Part shown: positions 24,475 to 33,887 of the stretch, piece by piece
Position numbering within the stretch: the first letter of the stretch is position 1
Layout of the letters: each line of letters starts with the position of its first letter
Assembly (NCBI GenBank): GCA_020437755.1
Contig: JAGQVX010000017.1
Location: 1 to 41,343, forward strand
DNA from: Flavobacteriales bacterium
Lineage (GTDB): Bacteria; Bacteroidota; Bacteroidia; Flavobacteriales_D; Sanyastnellaceae
Direction: 5' to 3'
DNA: 41,343 nt
Notes under the pieces: generated by a model
The model's input: only the letters and a program-made list of their open reading frames with translations
The model's database searches: none
Told to the model about the DNA's origin: nothing
Position numbers and translations under genes: made by a program

Positions 24475-25860
24475 ATGACTCAACCTGAATCACATCGGGG
24501 GAATAACCGTATTCTCCTGTTGACCCTGCTCACTATGGTAGGTATAGCCGTGTTTATGGCCTACTACAGCTATCAGGCTCAAATCGATATTTTCCGAGAA
24601 AAGGAAATGTTCAAACTCGACTGCATTGCGGATGCGGTTTCATTCAAAATTAATGGGGATCATCACCGACAGTTGTTGGAAAAGTACCCCAACCGGGAGG
24701 ATGTTGACCAATTGGTGCAGGACAGTCTGTACCAAATGTACCGCATGATGCTCGCCATGACTGTTGAAATGAAAGACATCTCCACCCAGATGTACACACT
24801 CACTTACGACAGTCTGCATCAGGACTTCCGCTTTGGAATCAATTCCGGCAACGACCCCCTGTGGATGGAGAATTATGGCGAGTATCCCGATTTGCTCCGA
24901 ACAAACTATCAAAGCGGCGCCATGCTCGATGTTCATAGCGATGAAAAAGGAAGCTGGATTTCCGCATTTAAACCCATCAAAACCATGGATGGGACAACCG
25001 TAGCCGTGTTGCAGGTTGATGAAACCATGGAGACTTTCAAACGGCGGGCACGTTCCGAAGTATGGGCCGGCCTCGGTTTGGCTGTGGGAATCATACTCAT
25101 CGTGGGTACCTTGATGCTTTTCAGTGTGAAGAATATTATGCGCAGACAAGAAAAACTCTCCATGGAACGTCTGGAAGTGGAAAATATGCGCAAAGAACTC
25201 ATTGCTAATGTTTCACACGATCTGCGCACACCATTGGCCAGCATTCACGGGTACATTGAGACGGTGCTCATGAAGAAAGATGATTTGGATGACGAGCGCA
25301 TGGAAAAATACCTCAACACTACCCTTCGTTCCACCGAAAAACTGAGAAATTTGGTGGATGAGTTGTTTGAGCTCTCTAAGCTGGAAACCAAGGAACGCCA
25401 GCTTCAGGAAGAGTCCATTTCTGTTTCCGATCTGATTCACGACATCGTCAATAATTTCAAAATTGAAGCTTCAGAGAAAAATATCGCACTGAACAGCCAT
25501 ATTCCTCAAAACTTACCTCATGCGCGAGCAGATATTGCCCTCATTGATCGCGTTCTACAAAACCTGATTGGCAACAGCATCAAATTCACCAGTGAAGGTG
25601 ATGAGATCAATGTAAGCGTAGAAGAAAAGAACAATGAACTGATCATTTCAGTGAACGACACCGGTGAAGGGATCGAAAGTGCCGAATTGCCATTTATCTT
25701 CGATCGCTTCCGGCGGGGAGGAACACAAAAACAAGGGTCCGGTCTGGGACTGGCCATTGTGAAGGGGGCGCTGGATTTGCACAACTCGAAATACACGATC
25801 AAAAGTGAAAAAGGCAAAGGCACGCAATTCACCTTTACCTTACCCATAGACCGAGCCTAG
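24475..25860 (+). CDS. membrane sensor histidine kinase
   Basis: Partner of the preceding response regulator, 461 residues. Membrane helices are at about 13-31 and 197-217, enclosing a sensor region of about 165 residues of unclear class, perhaps Cache-like (QMYTLTYDSLHQDFRFGI, then ISAFKPIKTMDGTTVAVLQVD). After a helical linker the HisKA domain carries the phosphorylated His248 in VSHDLRTPL. The ATPase domain shows the N box (NLIGNSIKFT), G1 (NDTGEGI), F box (FIFDRFRRG) and G2 (GSGLGLAIVKG). The signal cannot be deduced. The 97-base gap before it contains a TTCGGCA/TGCCGAA inverted repeat (24390 and 24414) and a TACTTTTC box, so it may have its own promoter. Confidence 0.93.
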   Translation: MTQPESHRGNNRILLLTLLTMVGIAVFMAYYSYQAQIDIFREKEMFKLDCIADAVSFKINGDHHRQLLEKYPNREDVDQLVQDSLYQMYRMMLAMTVEMKDISTQMYTLTYDSLHQDFRFGINSGNDPLWMENYGEYPDLLRTNYQSGAMLDVHSDEKGSWISAFKPIKTMDGTTVAVLQVDETMETFKRRARSEVWAGLGLAVGIILIVGTLMLFSVKNIMRRQEKLSMERLEVENMRKELIANVSHDLRTPLASIHGYIETVLMKKDDLDDERMEKYLNTTLRSTEKLRNLVDELFELSKLETKERQLQEESISVSDLIHDIVNNFKIEASEKNIALNSHIPQNLPHARADIALIDRVLQNLIGNSIKFTSEGDEINVSVEEKNNELIISVNDTGEGIESAELPFIFDRFRRGGTQKQGSGLGLAIVKGALDLHNSKYTIKSEKGKGTQFTFTLPIDRA

Positions 25861-25924
25861 ACTCAACCAAGTTGACTATATTCGTCCGGTTGTTAATCAC
25901 CGGATTCACTCATTAACCTTTGTC

Positions 25925-27619
25925 ATGCAAGAAGAAACCAAAACCAAATACAAAAGCGATCTTGAGATAGCACAAGCCTGTAAAATGCAGCATATTCGCG
26001 ACATAGCGGCGAAGCTGAACATTCAGGAGGACGACCTGGAAATGTACGGGAAGTACAAAGCGAAGCTTCCCATACGACTCATTGACAACGACAAGGTAAA
26101 GGAGTGCAAGCTTGTTCTGGTAACCGCCATAACTCCAACCCCGGCCGGAGAAGGTAAAACCACCACTTCAATTGGATTGTCAGAAGGACTCAACCGAATC
26201 GGTAAACAAACTACCGTTGTGCTGCGTGAACCGTCATTGGGGCCGGTGTTTGGAATCAAAGGCGGTGCAGCCGGAGGTGGTTATTCGCAGGTAGTGCCGA
26301 TGGAAGACATCAACCTCCACTTTACGGGCGATTTCGCCGCGGTGGAAAAGGCCAACAATCTGTTGTCTGCTTTGATCGACAACAATCTTCAATCGCGCAC
26401 GCGCAATCTGGGGCTGGATCCACGTTCGATCTACTGGAAGCGCGTTATGGACATGAATGACCGATCACTTCGGGATATTACGATTGGATTGGGAGGGACG
26501 GCCAACGGTATTCCTCGTCAGGACGGATTTAACATCACTCCGGCTTCGGAGATCATGGCCATCTTATGTATGGCAACCGGAATCGCCGATTTGAAAGAGA
26601 AGCTCGGAAACATCTTTGTTGGATTCACCATGGACCGCAAGCCAATCTATGCACGTGACCTGAACGCACATGGAGCCATGGCCTTGCTGTTGAAGGATGC
26701 CATCAACCCCAATTTGGTACAGACGCTCGAAGGAAATCCGGCCATTATTCACGGCGGACCGTTTGCAAACATTGCGCAGGGTACGAATACGATTCTGGCT
26801 ACCAAAATGGGCATGTCGCTTAGCGACTATGTGGTAACTGAAGCGGGATTTGGTGCCGATTTGGGAGCAGAGAAATTCATGAACATCAAATGTGGCTATG
26901 CCGGTATAGGACCTAGCGCCCTTGTGTTGGTGGCTACCATTCGTGCGTTGCGCCATCACGGCGGTTCACCTGCCGAAGAATACAATGTGCCCAACGTAGA
27001 GCGCGTGCGCGCCGGTTTGGCCAATTTGGACAAGCATATTGAAAACGCCAAGAAATTTGGACTTACTCCGGTGGTGTCGGTGAATCACTTTGTGACCGAC
27101 TCACAAGAAGAGGTCGATTTGGTTATTGCACGATGCGCTGAATTGGGCGTCAAAGCTGTTCTTGCACGAGGATGGGAGTTTGGAGGAGAAGGCACTACCG
27201 ATTTGGCGCATGCCGTAGTCGAGTCCATAGAAAGCGGAAAGAACAATTTTAAACCGCTGTACGATTGGAAATTGCCCGTGAAGGAAAAAATCGAAACAAT
27301 TGCCAAAGAAGTTTACGGCGCAGTAGCAGTCAACTATGAGAAAAAGGCAGTGCTCGATCTCAAACGCATCGATAATCTGGGTCTCAATCATTTGCCTGTG
27401 TGCATGGCTAAAACGCAAAAGTCACTCAGCGACAATGAAAAACTTTATGGCCGTCCGGAAAATTTCGAAGTAACCATTCGCGAATTTGAATTTGCCGCCG
27501 GAGCAGGATTTGTCATTCCAATTCTCGGAGCCATGATGCGCATGCCCGGATTACCGGCTGTACCCGCCTCGGAAGGAATGGATATCGATGAGAACGGAGT
27601 TGTTTCAGGTCTGAGCTAA
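25925..27619 (+). CDS. fhs: formate-tetrahydrofolate ligase
   Basis: Joins formate to tetrahydrofolate using ATP, giving 10-formyl-THF, in the cytoplasm; it can also run in reverse to release formate. Length 564 aa is typical. The nucleotide-binding loop PTPAGEGKTTT is at 71-81, followed by REPSLGPVFGIKGGAAGGGY, a highly conserved segment. It is the first gene of a formate operon; a near-consensus AACCTTTG box ends only two bases before the ATG. The next gene starts six bases after its stop. Confidence 0.97.
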   Translation: MQEETKTKYKSDLEIAQACKMQHIRDIAAKLNIQEDDLEMYGKYKAKLPIRLIDNDKVKECKLVLVTAITPTPAGEGKTTTSIGLSEGLNRIGKQTTVVLREPSLGPVFGIKGGAAGGGYSQVVPMEDINLHFTGDFAAVEKANNLLSALIDNNLQSRTRNLGLDPRSIYWKRVMDMNDRSLRDITIGLGGTANGIPRQDGFNITPASEIMAILCMATGIADLKEKLGNIFVGFTMDRKPIYARDLNAHGAMALLLKDAINPNLVQTLEGNPAIIHGGPFANIAQGTNTILATKMGMSLSDYVVTEAGFGADLGAEKFMNIKCGYAGIGPSALVLVATIRALRHHGGSPAEEYNVPNVERVRAGLANLDKHIENAKKFGLTPVVSVNHFVTDSQEEVDLVIARCAELGVKAVLARGWEFGGEGTTDLAHAVVESIESGKNNFKPLYDWKLPVKEKIETIAKEVYGAVAVNYEKKAVLDLKRIDNLGLNHLPVCMAKTQKSLSDNEKLYGRPENFEVTIREFEFAAGAGFVIPILGAMMRMPGLPAVPASEGMDIDENGVVSGLS

Positions 27620-27625
27620 AAGCAT

Positions 27626-28636
27626 ATGTACGTAAGAAGAAAAATCCGCTGGTCGGTTATATTCGCGTTTTCGTGGCACATGGTGATTTTTTATGCCGCG
27701 TATTCATCGCTCATTGTGTTTGTATTTCACTATTTGGAGCACAAGGAGATTAACATTGCCTTTCCGTTTTTGCCCATGAGTGTCATCGGTATAGCGGTGG
27801 CTTTTTATGTTGGCTTCAAGAATTCGCAGAGCTATGAACGTTTCTGGGAAGGGCGGAAGATTTGGGGTGGCATTGTTAATTCCAGTCGAACCTGGGCGGT
27901 GCAATGCCTGACGTACGTCTCGAACCTGCATGCTACTGAAAAAGCCAGCGATGAAGAATTAAAAGAGATCAAAACCCGGTTGATTTACCGCCACATTGCA
28001 TGGATCAACGCTTTGCGCATTCACCTGCGCAAGCCCTCTCGATTTACGATAGAGAAAAAAGGGCACGTGAAAACTTTTCACGACACCTTGCATGCTGCGT
28101 ATCATGAGGCCATTGATTGCTTCATTATTAAAGATGACCTTTCGAGTCTGCTGGCCTACAAAAATATCCCCGCTCAATTGCTCAGAAAGCAGGGAGAAGA
28201 AATTCAGCAGCTGGTGGATCGCGGTTTAGTGGATGACTTCCGCCACATGGAATTTATGCACTTGATCGAAACATTGTATGAGCATCAGGGAAAATCGGAG
28301 CGCATTAAAAACACGCCATTCCCCCGTCAATACTCCTACTTCAGTCGACTGTTTATGTGGATTTTCATCTTGCTGCTTCCTTTGGGTTTGGTTGGGGAAT
28401 TCTCCCAAATGGGACATGGGTTTACGTGGCTTGCCATTCCGTTTTACATACTTATTTCCTGGATTTTCTCAACCATGGAGAGTGTTGGGGAATACAGTGA
28501 AGACCCCTTTGACGGACATATGAACGACGTGCCGATGACTGCCTTGTGCAGGACCATTGAAATTGACCTTCGTGAAATGTTGGGAGAAACCAATATTCCT
28601 GAACCACTTGAGCCCGTTCAAGACGTGCTGCTCTGA
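27626..28636 (+). CDS. bestrophin-family anion channel in the formate operon (paralog 2)
   Basis: Inner-membrane protein of 336 residues, same family as the 16791-17696 gene. Signatures: FKNSQSYERFWEGRKIWGGIV at about 63-83 (matching the RTNTAYDRWWEGRKAWG of paralog 1), the basic KSERIKNTPFPRQYS, and SVGEYSEDPFDGHMNDVP near 290-307. Hydrophobic segments lie at about 12-35, 45-63 and two near 240-285. It is enclosed between fhs (6-base gap) and fdhD (1-base overlap), so its expression is tied to formate metabolism. Characterised bestrophins pass chloride and bicarbonate; in this setting formate or bicarbonate is a plausible ion, which is an inference. Confidence 0.85.
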   Translation: MYVRRKIRWSVIFAFSWHMVIFYAAYSSLIVFVFHYLEHKEINIAFPFLPMSVIGIAVAFYVGFKNSQSYERFWEGRKIWGGIVNSSRTWAVQCLTYVSNLHATEKASDEELKEIKTRLIYRHIAWINALRIHLRKPSRFTIEKKGHVKTFHDTLHAAYHEAIDCFIIKDDLSSLLAYKNIPAQLLRKQGEEIQQLVDRGLVDDFRHMEFMHLIETLYEHQGKSERIKNTPFPRQYSYFSRLFMWIFILLLPLGLVGEFSQMGHGFTWLAIPFYILISWIFSTMESVGEYSEDPFDGHMNDVPMTALCRTIEIDLREMLGETNIPEPLEPVQDVLL

Positions 28637-29430
28637 TGCCCACATCGGAATACCAATCATATCGCTTATCCCCTTCTGGAACCGAACATCGCCAGGACGC
28701 TCTGGTTATGGAGGAATCCTTGGCTATTCAAGTAAATAACGCACCATTTTCCGTTACCATGCGCACGCCTGGCATGGAGCAGGAATTGGTTATTGGACTG
28801 CTTCGCGGTGAGGGTGTGCTGGGTGATAGGGACACGTTTACATTTGGCGAATGCCACACCAATGAGCGGAACTTCGTAGACCGTATTGATATTGAAATTC
28901 CGAATCTCGACACCCGTGCACTTATCAATAAAAGGACCTTGCTCAGCAATGCTTCCTGCGGGATATGCGGAAATCGCGAACTGGAAATTCCTTCGGGTGA
29001 GCAGCTTGAATCAGGTTTTCAATTTGAGGCAAGTATGATTCCTGCTCTTTATGCGATACTTGAAGACCGTCAAAATGCATTCATCCGAAGCGGAGGAAGT
29101 CATGCGGCTGCGATTTTTGATGGCACCGGAGGCCTGATGGCGATGGCGGAAGATGTTGGAAGGCACAATGCCGTTGACAAAGCCGTTGGGCGGGCCATAC
29201 TCGATCACCATTTGGCGAATGCCCGCTTCTTATTGGTAAGCGGACGTATCAGCTACGAAATTGTAGCAAAATGCTTCAAAGCGCGTATTCCTGTGTTGGC
29301 CGCTGTATCCGCACCATCCTCATTGGCAGTGGATTATGCCAAGGAATTTGGCATAACATTATTGGCCTTTTGCCGCGATAAACGATGCACAGTGTTTTCC
29401 GCTCCAAATCGGATAAAAGCACTAACTTGA
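28636..29430 (+). CDS. fdhD: formate dehydrogenase accessory sulfurtransferase FdhD
   Basis: Delivers sulfur from a cysteine desulfurase to the molybdenum cofactor so that formate dehydrogenase becomes active. Length 264 aa fits. The sulfur-carrying pair is Cys108 and Cys111 in SNASCGICG, and the cofactor-binding EDVGRHNAVDKAVG and SGRISYEIVAKCFKARIPV segments are intact. The ATG overlaps the bestrophin stop codon (TGATG), and fdsGB follows after 23 bases, so the gene is in the right place to serve the dehydrogenase encoded downstream. Confidence 0.95.
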   Translation: MPTSEYQSYRLSPSGTEHRQDALVMEESLAIQVNNAPFSVTMRTPGMEQELVIGLLRGEGVLGDRDTFTFGECHTNERNFVDRIDIEIPNLDTRALINKRTLLSNASCGICGNRELEIPSGEQLESGFQFEASMIPALYAILEDRQNAFIRSGGSHAAAIFDGTGGLMAMAEDVGRHNAVDKAVGRAILDHHLANARFLLVSGRISYEIVAKCFKARIPVLAAVSAPSSLAVDYAKEFGITLLAFCRDKRCTVFSAPNRIKALT

Positions 29431-29453
29431 CCTCGTAAAACCTCTATTCTCAT

Positions 29454-31103
29454 ATGTCTGATAATCTCAGTGAACTTTCCGGAAGGAAAGGCTTGAAATA
29501 CAACCTGTTTGAAGAGTTGGGCACGGTTGCCCGCGAACAAGGCACCCCTTCTCAGGAAGAACTTGCCCGACTAGCCGACGAATTTCTGATTGGAAAGGCA
29601 AACACTTACGGAACCGCTACATTTTATGACTTCTTAAAGCCTGAAAACCAGGGCAAGAAGGCTTATGTATGCAATGGCTCTGCTTGTTTGTGTGCCGGCA
29701 CCCAGGAACAGTTGGAGCACAAGCTCAAGACGCACTTTGACGCGTCGGAGATCGGGCATATGTGTTGTTTGGGGCGTTGTCATGAAAACAGCGCCTTCCA
29801 TATGGATGGAGTGAATTACTCGGGCAAGGACATTGACCGGGTGGCAGAGCTGGTAAAAGGCGATGGAAAGTCGGCCGAGACCTATGCCGCCGCGGCTCAT
29901 GGCACCCCTGTGCTCACACGTGCCTTTGAAGGAATTGACCAGCACTATGCCCATTTCCGTGCGCTTATTGAGCGAGGTCGTGAAGCGGTATTGCAGGAGA
30001 TTAAAGATTCCGGTATTCGAGGACGCGGAGGGGCCGGATTTCCAATGGGCTTCAAGCTCGACGCCTGTAAAAATGAGCCCGGCGACATCAAATTCATTGT
30101 GTGCAATGCCGATGAAGGTGATCCGGGTGCCTATAGTGATCGTTACTTGCTCGAACAGCGCCCTCATTCGGTGTTGTTTGGCATGATGATGGCCGGATTC
30201 GTGATTGGTGCGGAAACCGGCGTGCTGTACATCCGGGCTGAATACCCTGAATCGGTACGCGTGGTGGCCGAGGCTATTGAAGGGCTGCATCGCCACGGTT
30301 TGCTCGGTACGCAAATCGGGGGCACTGCATTCAACTTTGACTTCAAGATTATTCAGGCACAGGGAGCGTATATCTGCGGTGAGGAAACGGCGTTATTGTC
30401 GTCCATCGAAGGCCAGCGTCCCGAAGTGCGTGTGCGTCCTCCCTACCCCACCCAGCGTGGATTGTTCAATAAGCCTACGGTAGTGAACAACGTGGAAACA
30501 TTGGCTGCTCTTCACTACATTCTTACGGAAGGTGGTGCGGCATACGCCAAATTAGGAACCGATCGCTCCAAAGGAACGAAACTCGTTTCGCTCGACAGCT
30601 TTTTCAACAAGCCGGGCATTTACGAAGTTGAAATGGGAACACCACTTTCCACTGTTATTGACGAATTGGGTGGCGGGTTTAAAGAGCCCGTTAAAGCGCT
30701 GCACATTGGCGGTCCGTTGGGCGGGCTCGTCCCTGTAGAGCGTTGCGCCTCGCTTTCGGTAGATTTTGAGGCATTCGCCAAATCGGGTTTCTTATTGGGA
30801 CACGCATCGGTAGTAAGCATCCCCGCTGGTTTCTCCATTGCTGCTTATCTCGAGCATCTGTTCGATTTCGCCTCATACGAAAGTTGCGGAAAATGCTTCC
30901 CTTGTCGATTGGGAACACGAAGAGGATATGAACTCTTCCACAAGGCTAGAACTGAAGGTTTCAAAATCGACCGGGAGCTGCTCAATGATCTGCTCGACAC
31001 CCTTCAAAAGGGTTCGTTGTGCGCACATGGAGGAGGCATTCCGCTTCCCGTAAAGAATGCGTTGGAGCACTTCAGTGAAGAATTAAATGATTTATTCGAA
31101 TAA
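29454..31103 (+). CDS. NAD-linked formate dehydrogenase diaphorase subunit, NuoE-NuoF fusion
   Basis: Electron-transfer subunit of 549 residues that would pass electrons from the catalytic subunit to NAD+. Residues 1-135 are NuoE-like: a helical bundle followed by a thioredoxin-like 2Fe-2S domain with Cys73, Cys78, Cys105 and Cys109. Residues from about 165 are NuoF-like: the FMN-binding GIRGRGGAGFPMGFK, the NADH-site NADEGDPGAYSDR, and the 4Fe-4S site ESCGKCFPCRLGTRRG plus GSLCAHGGG. In Cupriavidus-type enzymes these functions are split between FdsG and FdsB. No separate NuoE-like gene is present here, which supports a real fusion. An imperfect AAAACAGG/CCTGGTTTT hairpin sits in the 42-base gap before the catalytic gene. 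Confidence 0.93.
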   Translation: MSDNLSELSGRKGLKYNLFEELGTVAREQGTPSQEELARLADEFLIGKANTYGTATFYDFLKPENQGKKAYVCNGSACLCAGTQEQLEHKLKTHFDASEIGHMCCLGRCHENSAFHMDGVNYSGKDIDRVAELVKGDGKSAETYAAAAHGTPVLTRAFEGIDQHYAHFRALIERGREAVLQEIKDSGIRGRGGAGFPMGFKLDACKNEPGDIKFIVCNADEGDPGAYSDRYLLEQRPHSVLFGMMMAGFVIGAETGVLYIRAEYPESVRVVAEAIEGLHRHGLLGTQIGGTAFNFDFKIIQAQGAYICGEETALLSSIEGQRPEVRVRPPYPTQRGLFNKPTVVNNVETLAALHYILTEGGAAYAKLGTDRSKGTKLVSLDSFFNKPGIYEVEMGTPLSTVIDELGGGFKEPVKALHIGGPLGGLVPVERCASLSVDFEAFAKSGFLLGHASVVSIPAGFSIAAYLEHLFDFASYESCGKCFPCRLGTRRGYELFHKARTEGFKIDRELLNDLLDTLQKGSLCAHGGGIPLPVKNALEHFSEELNDLFE

Positions 31104-31145
31104 AACAGGTATATCCCTGGTTTTGAACACATAAGACCAAACCAC

Positions 31146-33887
31146 ATGACGATTCAACCTGCAAAAATATCGACCGACATTGCCTTCCTCAACGGAGAAG
31201 GACACCCCATTATTCCCGGTGAAACCATACTGGAATTCACTCGTCGGAATTATGGCTACGACTCCATTCCTACACTTTGCGACGCTCCTAATTTGGATCC
31301 TTTTGGGTCGTGCAGAGTTTGCAGCGTAGAAGTTGCCCTGGAAGAAGGCGGCCCCACCAAAACCATGGCATCCTGCCATACTCCGGTTTCCAAGGGAATG
31401 TGGGTTTATACCGATTCGGAAGCCATCGAAAAACTGCGCAGGAACATCATCGAACTGGTCCTGACTGACCACCCGCTGGACTGTTTGACCTGCGAAGTCA
31501 ATGGTAATTGTGAATTGCAGGATGTAGCTGCACGTGTAGGCATTCGCAATGTGCGTTATCCTCAAGGGAAAAACCACCTGCATTACAAGAAAGACCGTAG
31601 TCACCCGTACATGACGTCGGATTTCTCCAAGTGCATCAACTGCTACCGCTGTGTAAGAGCATGTGATGAAGTTCAGGGACAGTTTGTCCTGAGCATGGCC
31701 GGCAGGGGCTTCGACGCACACATTGTCAAAGGGATGGATCAATCTTTCTTTGACTCGGATTGCGTAAGTTGTGGCGCTTGTTCGCAGGCTTGTCCTACGA
31801 GTGCCATATCCGATATTTTTCAGTCCAAAGCCATTACAGCCACAGAAAAAACCCGCACGGTGTGCACCTACTGTGGGGTTGGATGTAATCTGGAGGTTAG
31901 TCACAAAAACGACAAAATCCTCAGCATTCAGGCACCATATGATGCTGCCTCCAACAGCGGACATACCTGTCTGAAAGGACGCTATGCCTTCAAGTTTTAC
32001 GACCATCCCGATCGCCTTCGCAGTCCGCTGATCAAGCGCAATGGTGTATTCGAAGAGGCCACATGGGATGAGGCATACGATTTTATCGCCGACAAGCTCA
32101 AGCAACTGATCGCGGATCACGGTCCGGATTCGATCGCAGGAATTTCGAGTGCGCGCACACCCAATGAGGAGAATTACCTCATGCAGAAGTTTATTCGAGC
32201 GGTAGTCGGCACCAACAATATTGACTGCTGTGCACGCGTGTGCCACTCCCCGACTGCTTTGGGCATGCAGCGCACGTTTGGCACAGGAGCCGCAACCAAT
32301 TCCATCAACGACCTCTACCTCACCAAGTGCGTTTTGGTAGTTGGTGCCAACCCTACCGATGCCCATCCGGTTACCGGAGCACGCATCAAGCAGGTGGTGA
32401 TGAAAGGAGTTCCATTGATCGTGGTGGATCCTCGCCGCACGGAATTGGCGCGCTATGCCACGCATCATCTTCAATTACGTCCGGGCACCAATGTGGCGTT
32501 GTTGAACATGATGCTGTACTACATTGTTTCGGAAGGCTGGGAAGACCAGCAATTCGTTGCTAACCGTTGCGAAGGATTTGATGAAATGCGCGAGCAATTG
32601 CTACAATTGGACCTGGATGCAATGGAGCAAATTACAGGTGTCAATCGGGAAGAAGTTAAGGCAGCCGCCAAATGCTATGCTGAGGCCGAATGTGCCATGG
32701 AGTTCCACGGATTGGGAGTTACAGAACATTCTCAGGGTACCTATACGGTGATGCAGTTGGCCGACCTGGCCATGATTACCGGTAATATTGGTAAGCCGGG
32801 CGCCGGAGTGAATCCATTGCGCGGACAAAACAACGTACAAGGAGCTGCAGACATGGGAGCTCAACCTCACCAGGGAGCAGGATACCTTGACGTTACCAAT
32901 CCGGAAGTGAACCAGAAATACAACGTCTTTTACAAGAAGGAAGTGCCGTCGAAGATCGGCTACAAGATTCCAGAAATGTTTGAAGCTGCCCTTGCCGGCG
33001 ACCTCAAAGCGTTGTGGTTAATCGGAGAAGATGTCGTTCAAACCGATCCGAACACGCAGAAGGTAATTCGCGCACTTTCCAATTTGGAATTATTGGTCGT
33101 ACAGGAACTGTTCATGACGCCCACAGCGGAGTTGGCTACCGTTATATTACCCGGAGCTTCATTCCTTGAAAAGGAAGGAACTTTCACCAATGGAGAACGC
33201 CGTGTTCAACGCGTCAATCGAGTGGTGAATCCTATAGAGGGAACCAAGCCCGACGGACAGATCATCGTTGATATCATGCGCCGTATGGGGTATGACCAAC
33301 CTGATTACACGGCAGAAGGTGTGCTGGAAGAGATCTCCCAAATCGTTCCGTTCTTTGCGGGAATCCGCTGGAATGATCTGGGCGACAACGGCAAGCAATG
33401 GCCGGTAGCACCAGATGGCACCGACACACAAATATTGCATCAAACCGAGTTCAAGCGTGGCAAGGGTAAGTTCTATTATTTCGATTTTAAGGAGTCCAAT
33501 GAAATAGAGACCTATGAGAAGGACTATCCGTACATCATAACTACCAATCGTGAACTGGAGCACTACAACTGCGGGGCGATGACTCGCCGCACCGGAAACG
33601 TTGAAATCCTCACCGAGGATGTATTGATGATCAATCCGAAGGATGCAGAAGATAACTTTATTCAGGATGGCGATTTGGTATGCGTTGAATCTCCGAGAGG
33701 CAAAGTGGACATTAAAGCTCGCGTGACTGATGAAGTCAAGCCCGGTATTCTGAGTTCTACTTTCCATTTCCCGGAAATTATGCTGAACAATATCACGAGT
33801 GATGAGCATTGTTCGGAAGCCATGTGTCCGGAGTATAAGGTAGTCTCTTGTCGCATTCGAAAGAGTCGCGGTAAAAACAGAGGGTAA
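31146..33887 (+). CDS. formate dehydrogenase catalytic (alpha) subunit, molybdenum-dependent, NuoG-like
   Basis: Oxidises formate to CO2 at a bis-pyranopterin molybdenum centre; 913 residues, cytoplasmic (no signal peptide). Iron-sulfur ligands in order: 2Fe-2S at Cys45, 56, 59 and 77; His109/Cys113/Cys116/Cys122; two ferredoxin-type clusters at Cys163-173 and Cys206-216; and the cluster next to the active site at Cys240, 243, 247 and 275. The metal ligand is Cys366 in CARVCHSPTALG, so the enzyme is a Cys rather than a selenocysteine form. The NuoG-like N-terminus marks the soluble NAD+-reducing class. With the preceding diaphorase subunit and FdhD it makes a complete system. Confidence 0.95.
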   Translation: MTIQPAKISTDIAFLNGEGHPIIPGETILEFTRRNYGYDSIPTLCDAPNLDPFGSCRVCSVEVALEEGGPTKTMASCHTPVSKGMWVYTDSEAIEKLRRNIIELVLTDHPLDCLTCEVNGNCELQDVAARVGIRNVRYPQGKNHLHYKKDRSHPYMTSDFSKCINCYRCVRACDEVQGQFVLSMAGRGFDAHIVKGMDQSFFDSDCVSCGACSQACPTSAISDIFQSKAITATEKTRTVCTYCGVGCNLEVSHKNDKILSIQAPYDAASNSGHTCLKGRYAFKFYDHPDRLRSPLIKRNGVFEEATWDEAYDFIADKLKQLIADHGPDSIAGISSARTPNEENYLMQKFIRAVVGTNNIDCCARVCHSPTALGMQRTFGTGAATNSINDLYLTKCVLVVGANPTDAHPVTGARIKQVVMKGVPLIVVDPRRTELARYATHHLQLRPGTNVALLNMMLYYIVSEGWEDQQFVANRCEGFDEMREQLLQLDLDAMEQITGVNREEVKAAAKCYAEAECAMEFHGLGVTEHSQGTYTVMQLADLAMITGNIGKPGAGVNPLRGQNNVQGAADMGAQPHQGAGYLDVTNPEVNQKYNVFYKKEVPSKIGYKIPEMFEAALAGDLKALWLIGEDVVQTDPNTQKVIRALSNLELLVVQELFMTPTAELATVILPGASFLEKEGTFTNGERRVQRVNRVVNPIEGTKPDGQIIVDIMRRMGYDQPDYTAEGVLEEISQIVPFFAGIRWNDLGDNGKQWPVAPDGTDTQILHQTEFKRGKGKFYYFDFKESNEIETYEKDYPYIITTNRELEHYNCGAMTRRTGNVEILTEDVLMINPKDAEDNFIQDGDLVCVESPRGKVDIKARVTDEVKPGILSSTFHFPEIMLNNITSDEHCSEAMCPEYKVVSCRIRKSRGKNRG

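Noticed and set aside
31092..32474. 460-codon open frame on the reverse strand inside the formate dehydrogenase alpha gene
   Set aside because: It is antisense to a gene with complete iron-sulfur and molybdenum motifs, and the reverse translation has no recognisable family pattern.
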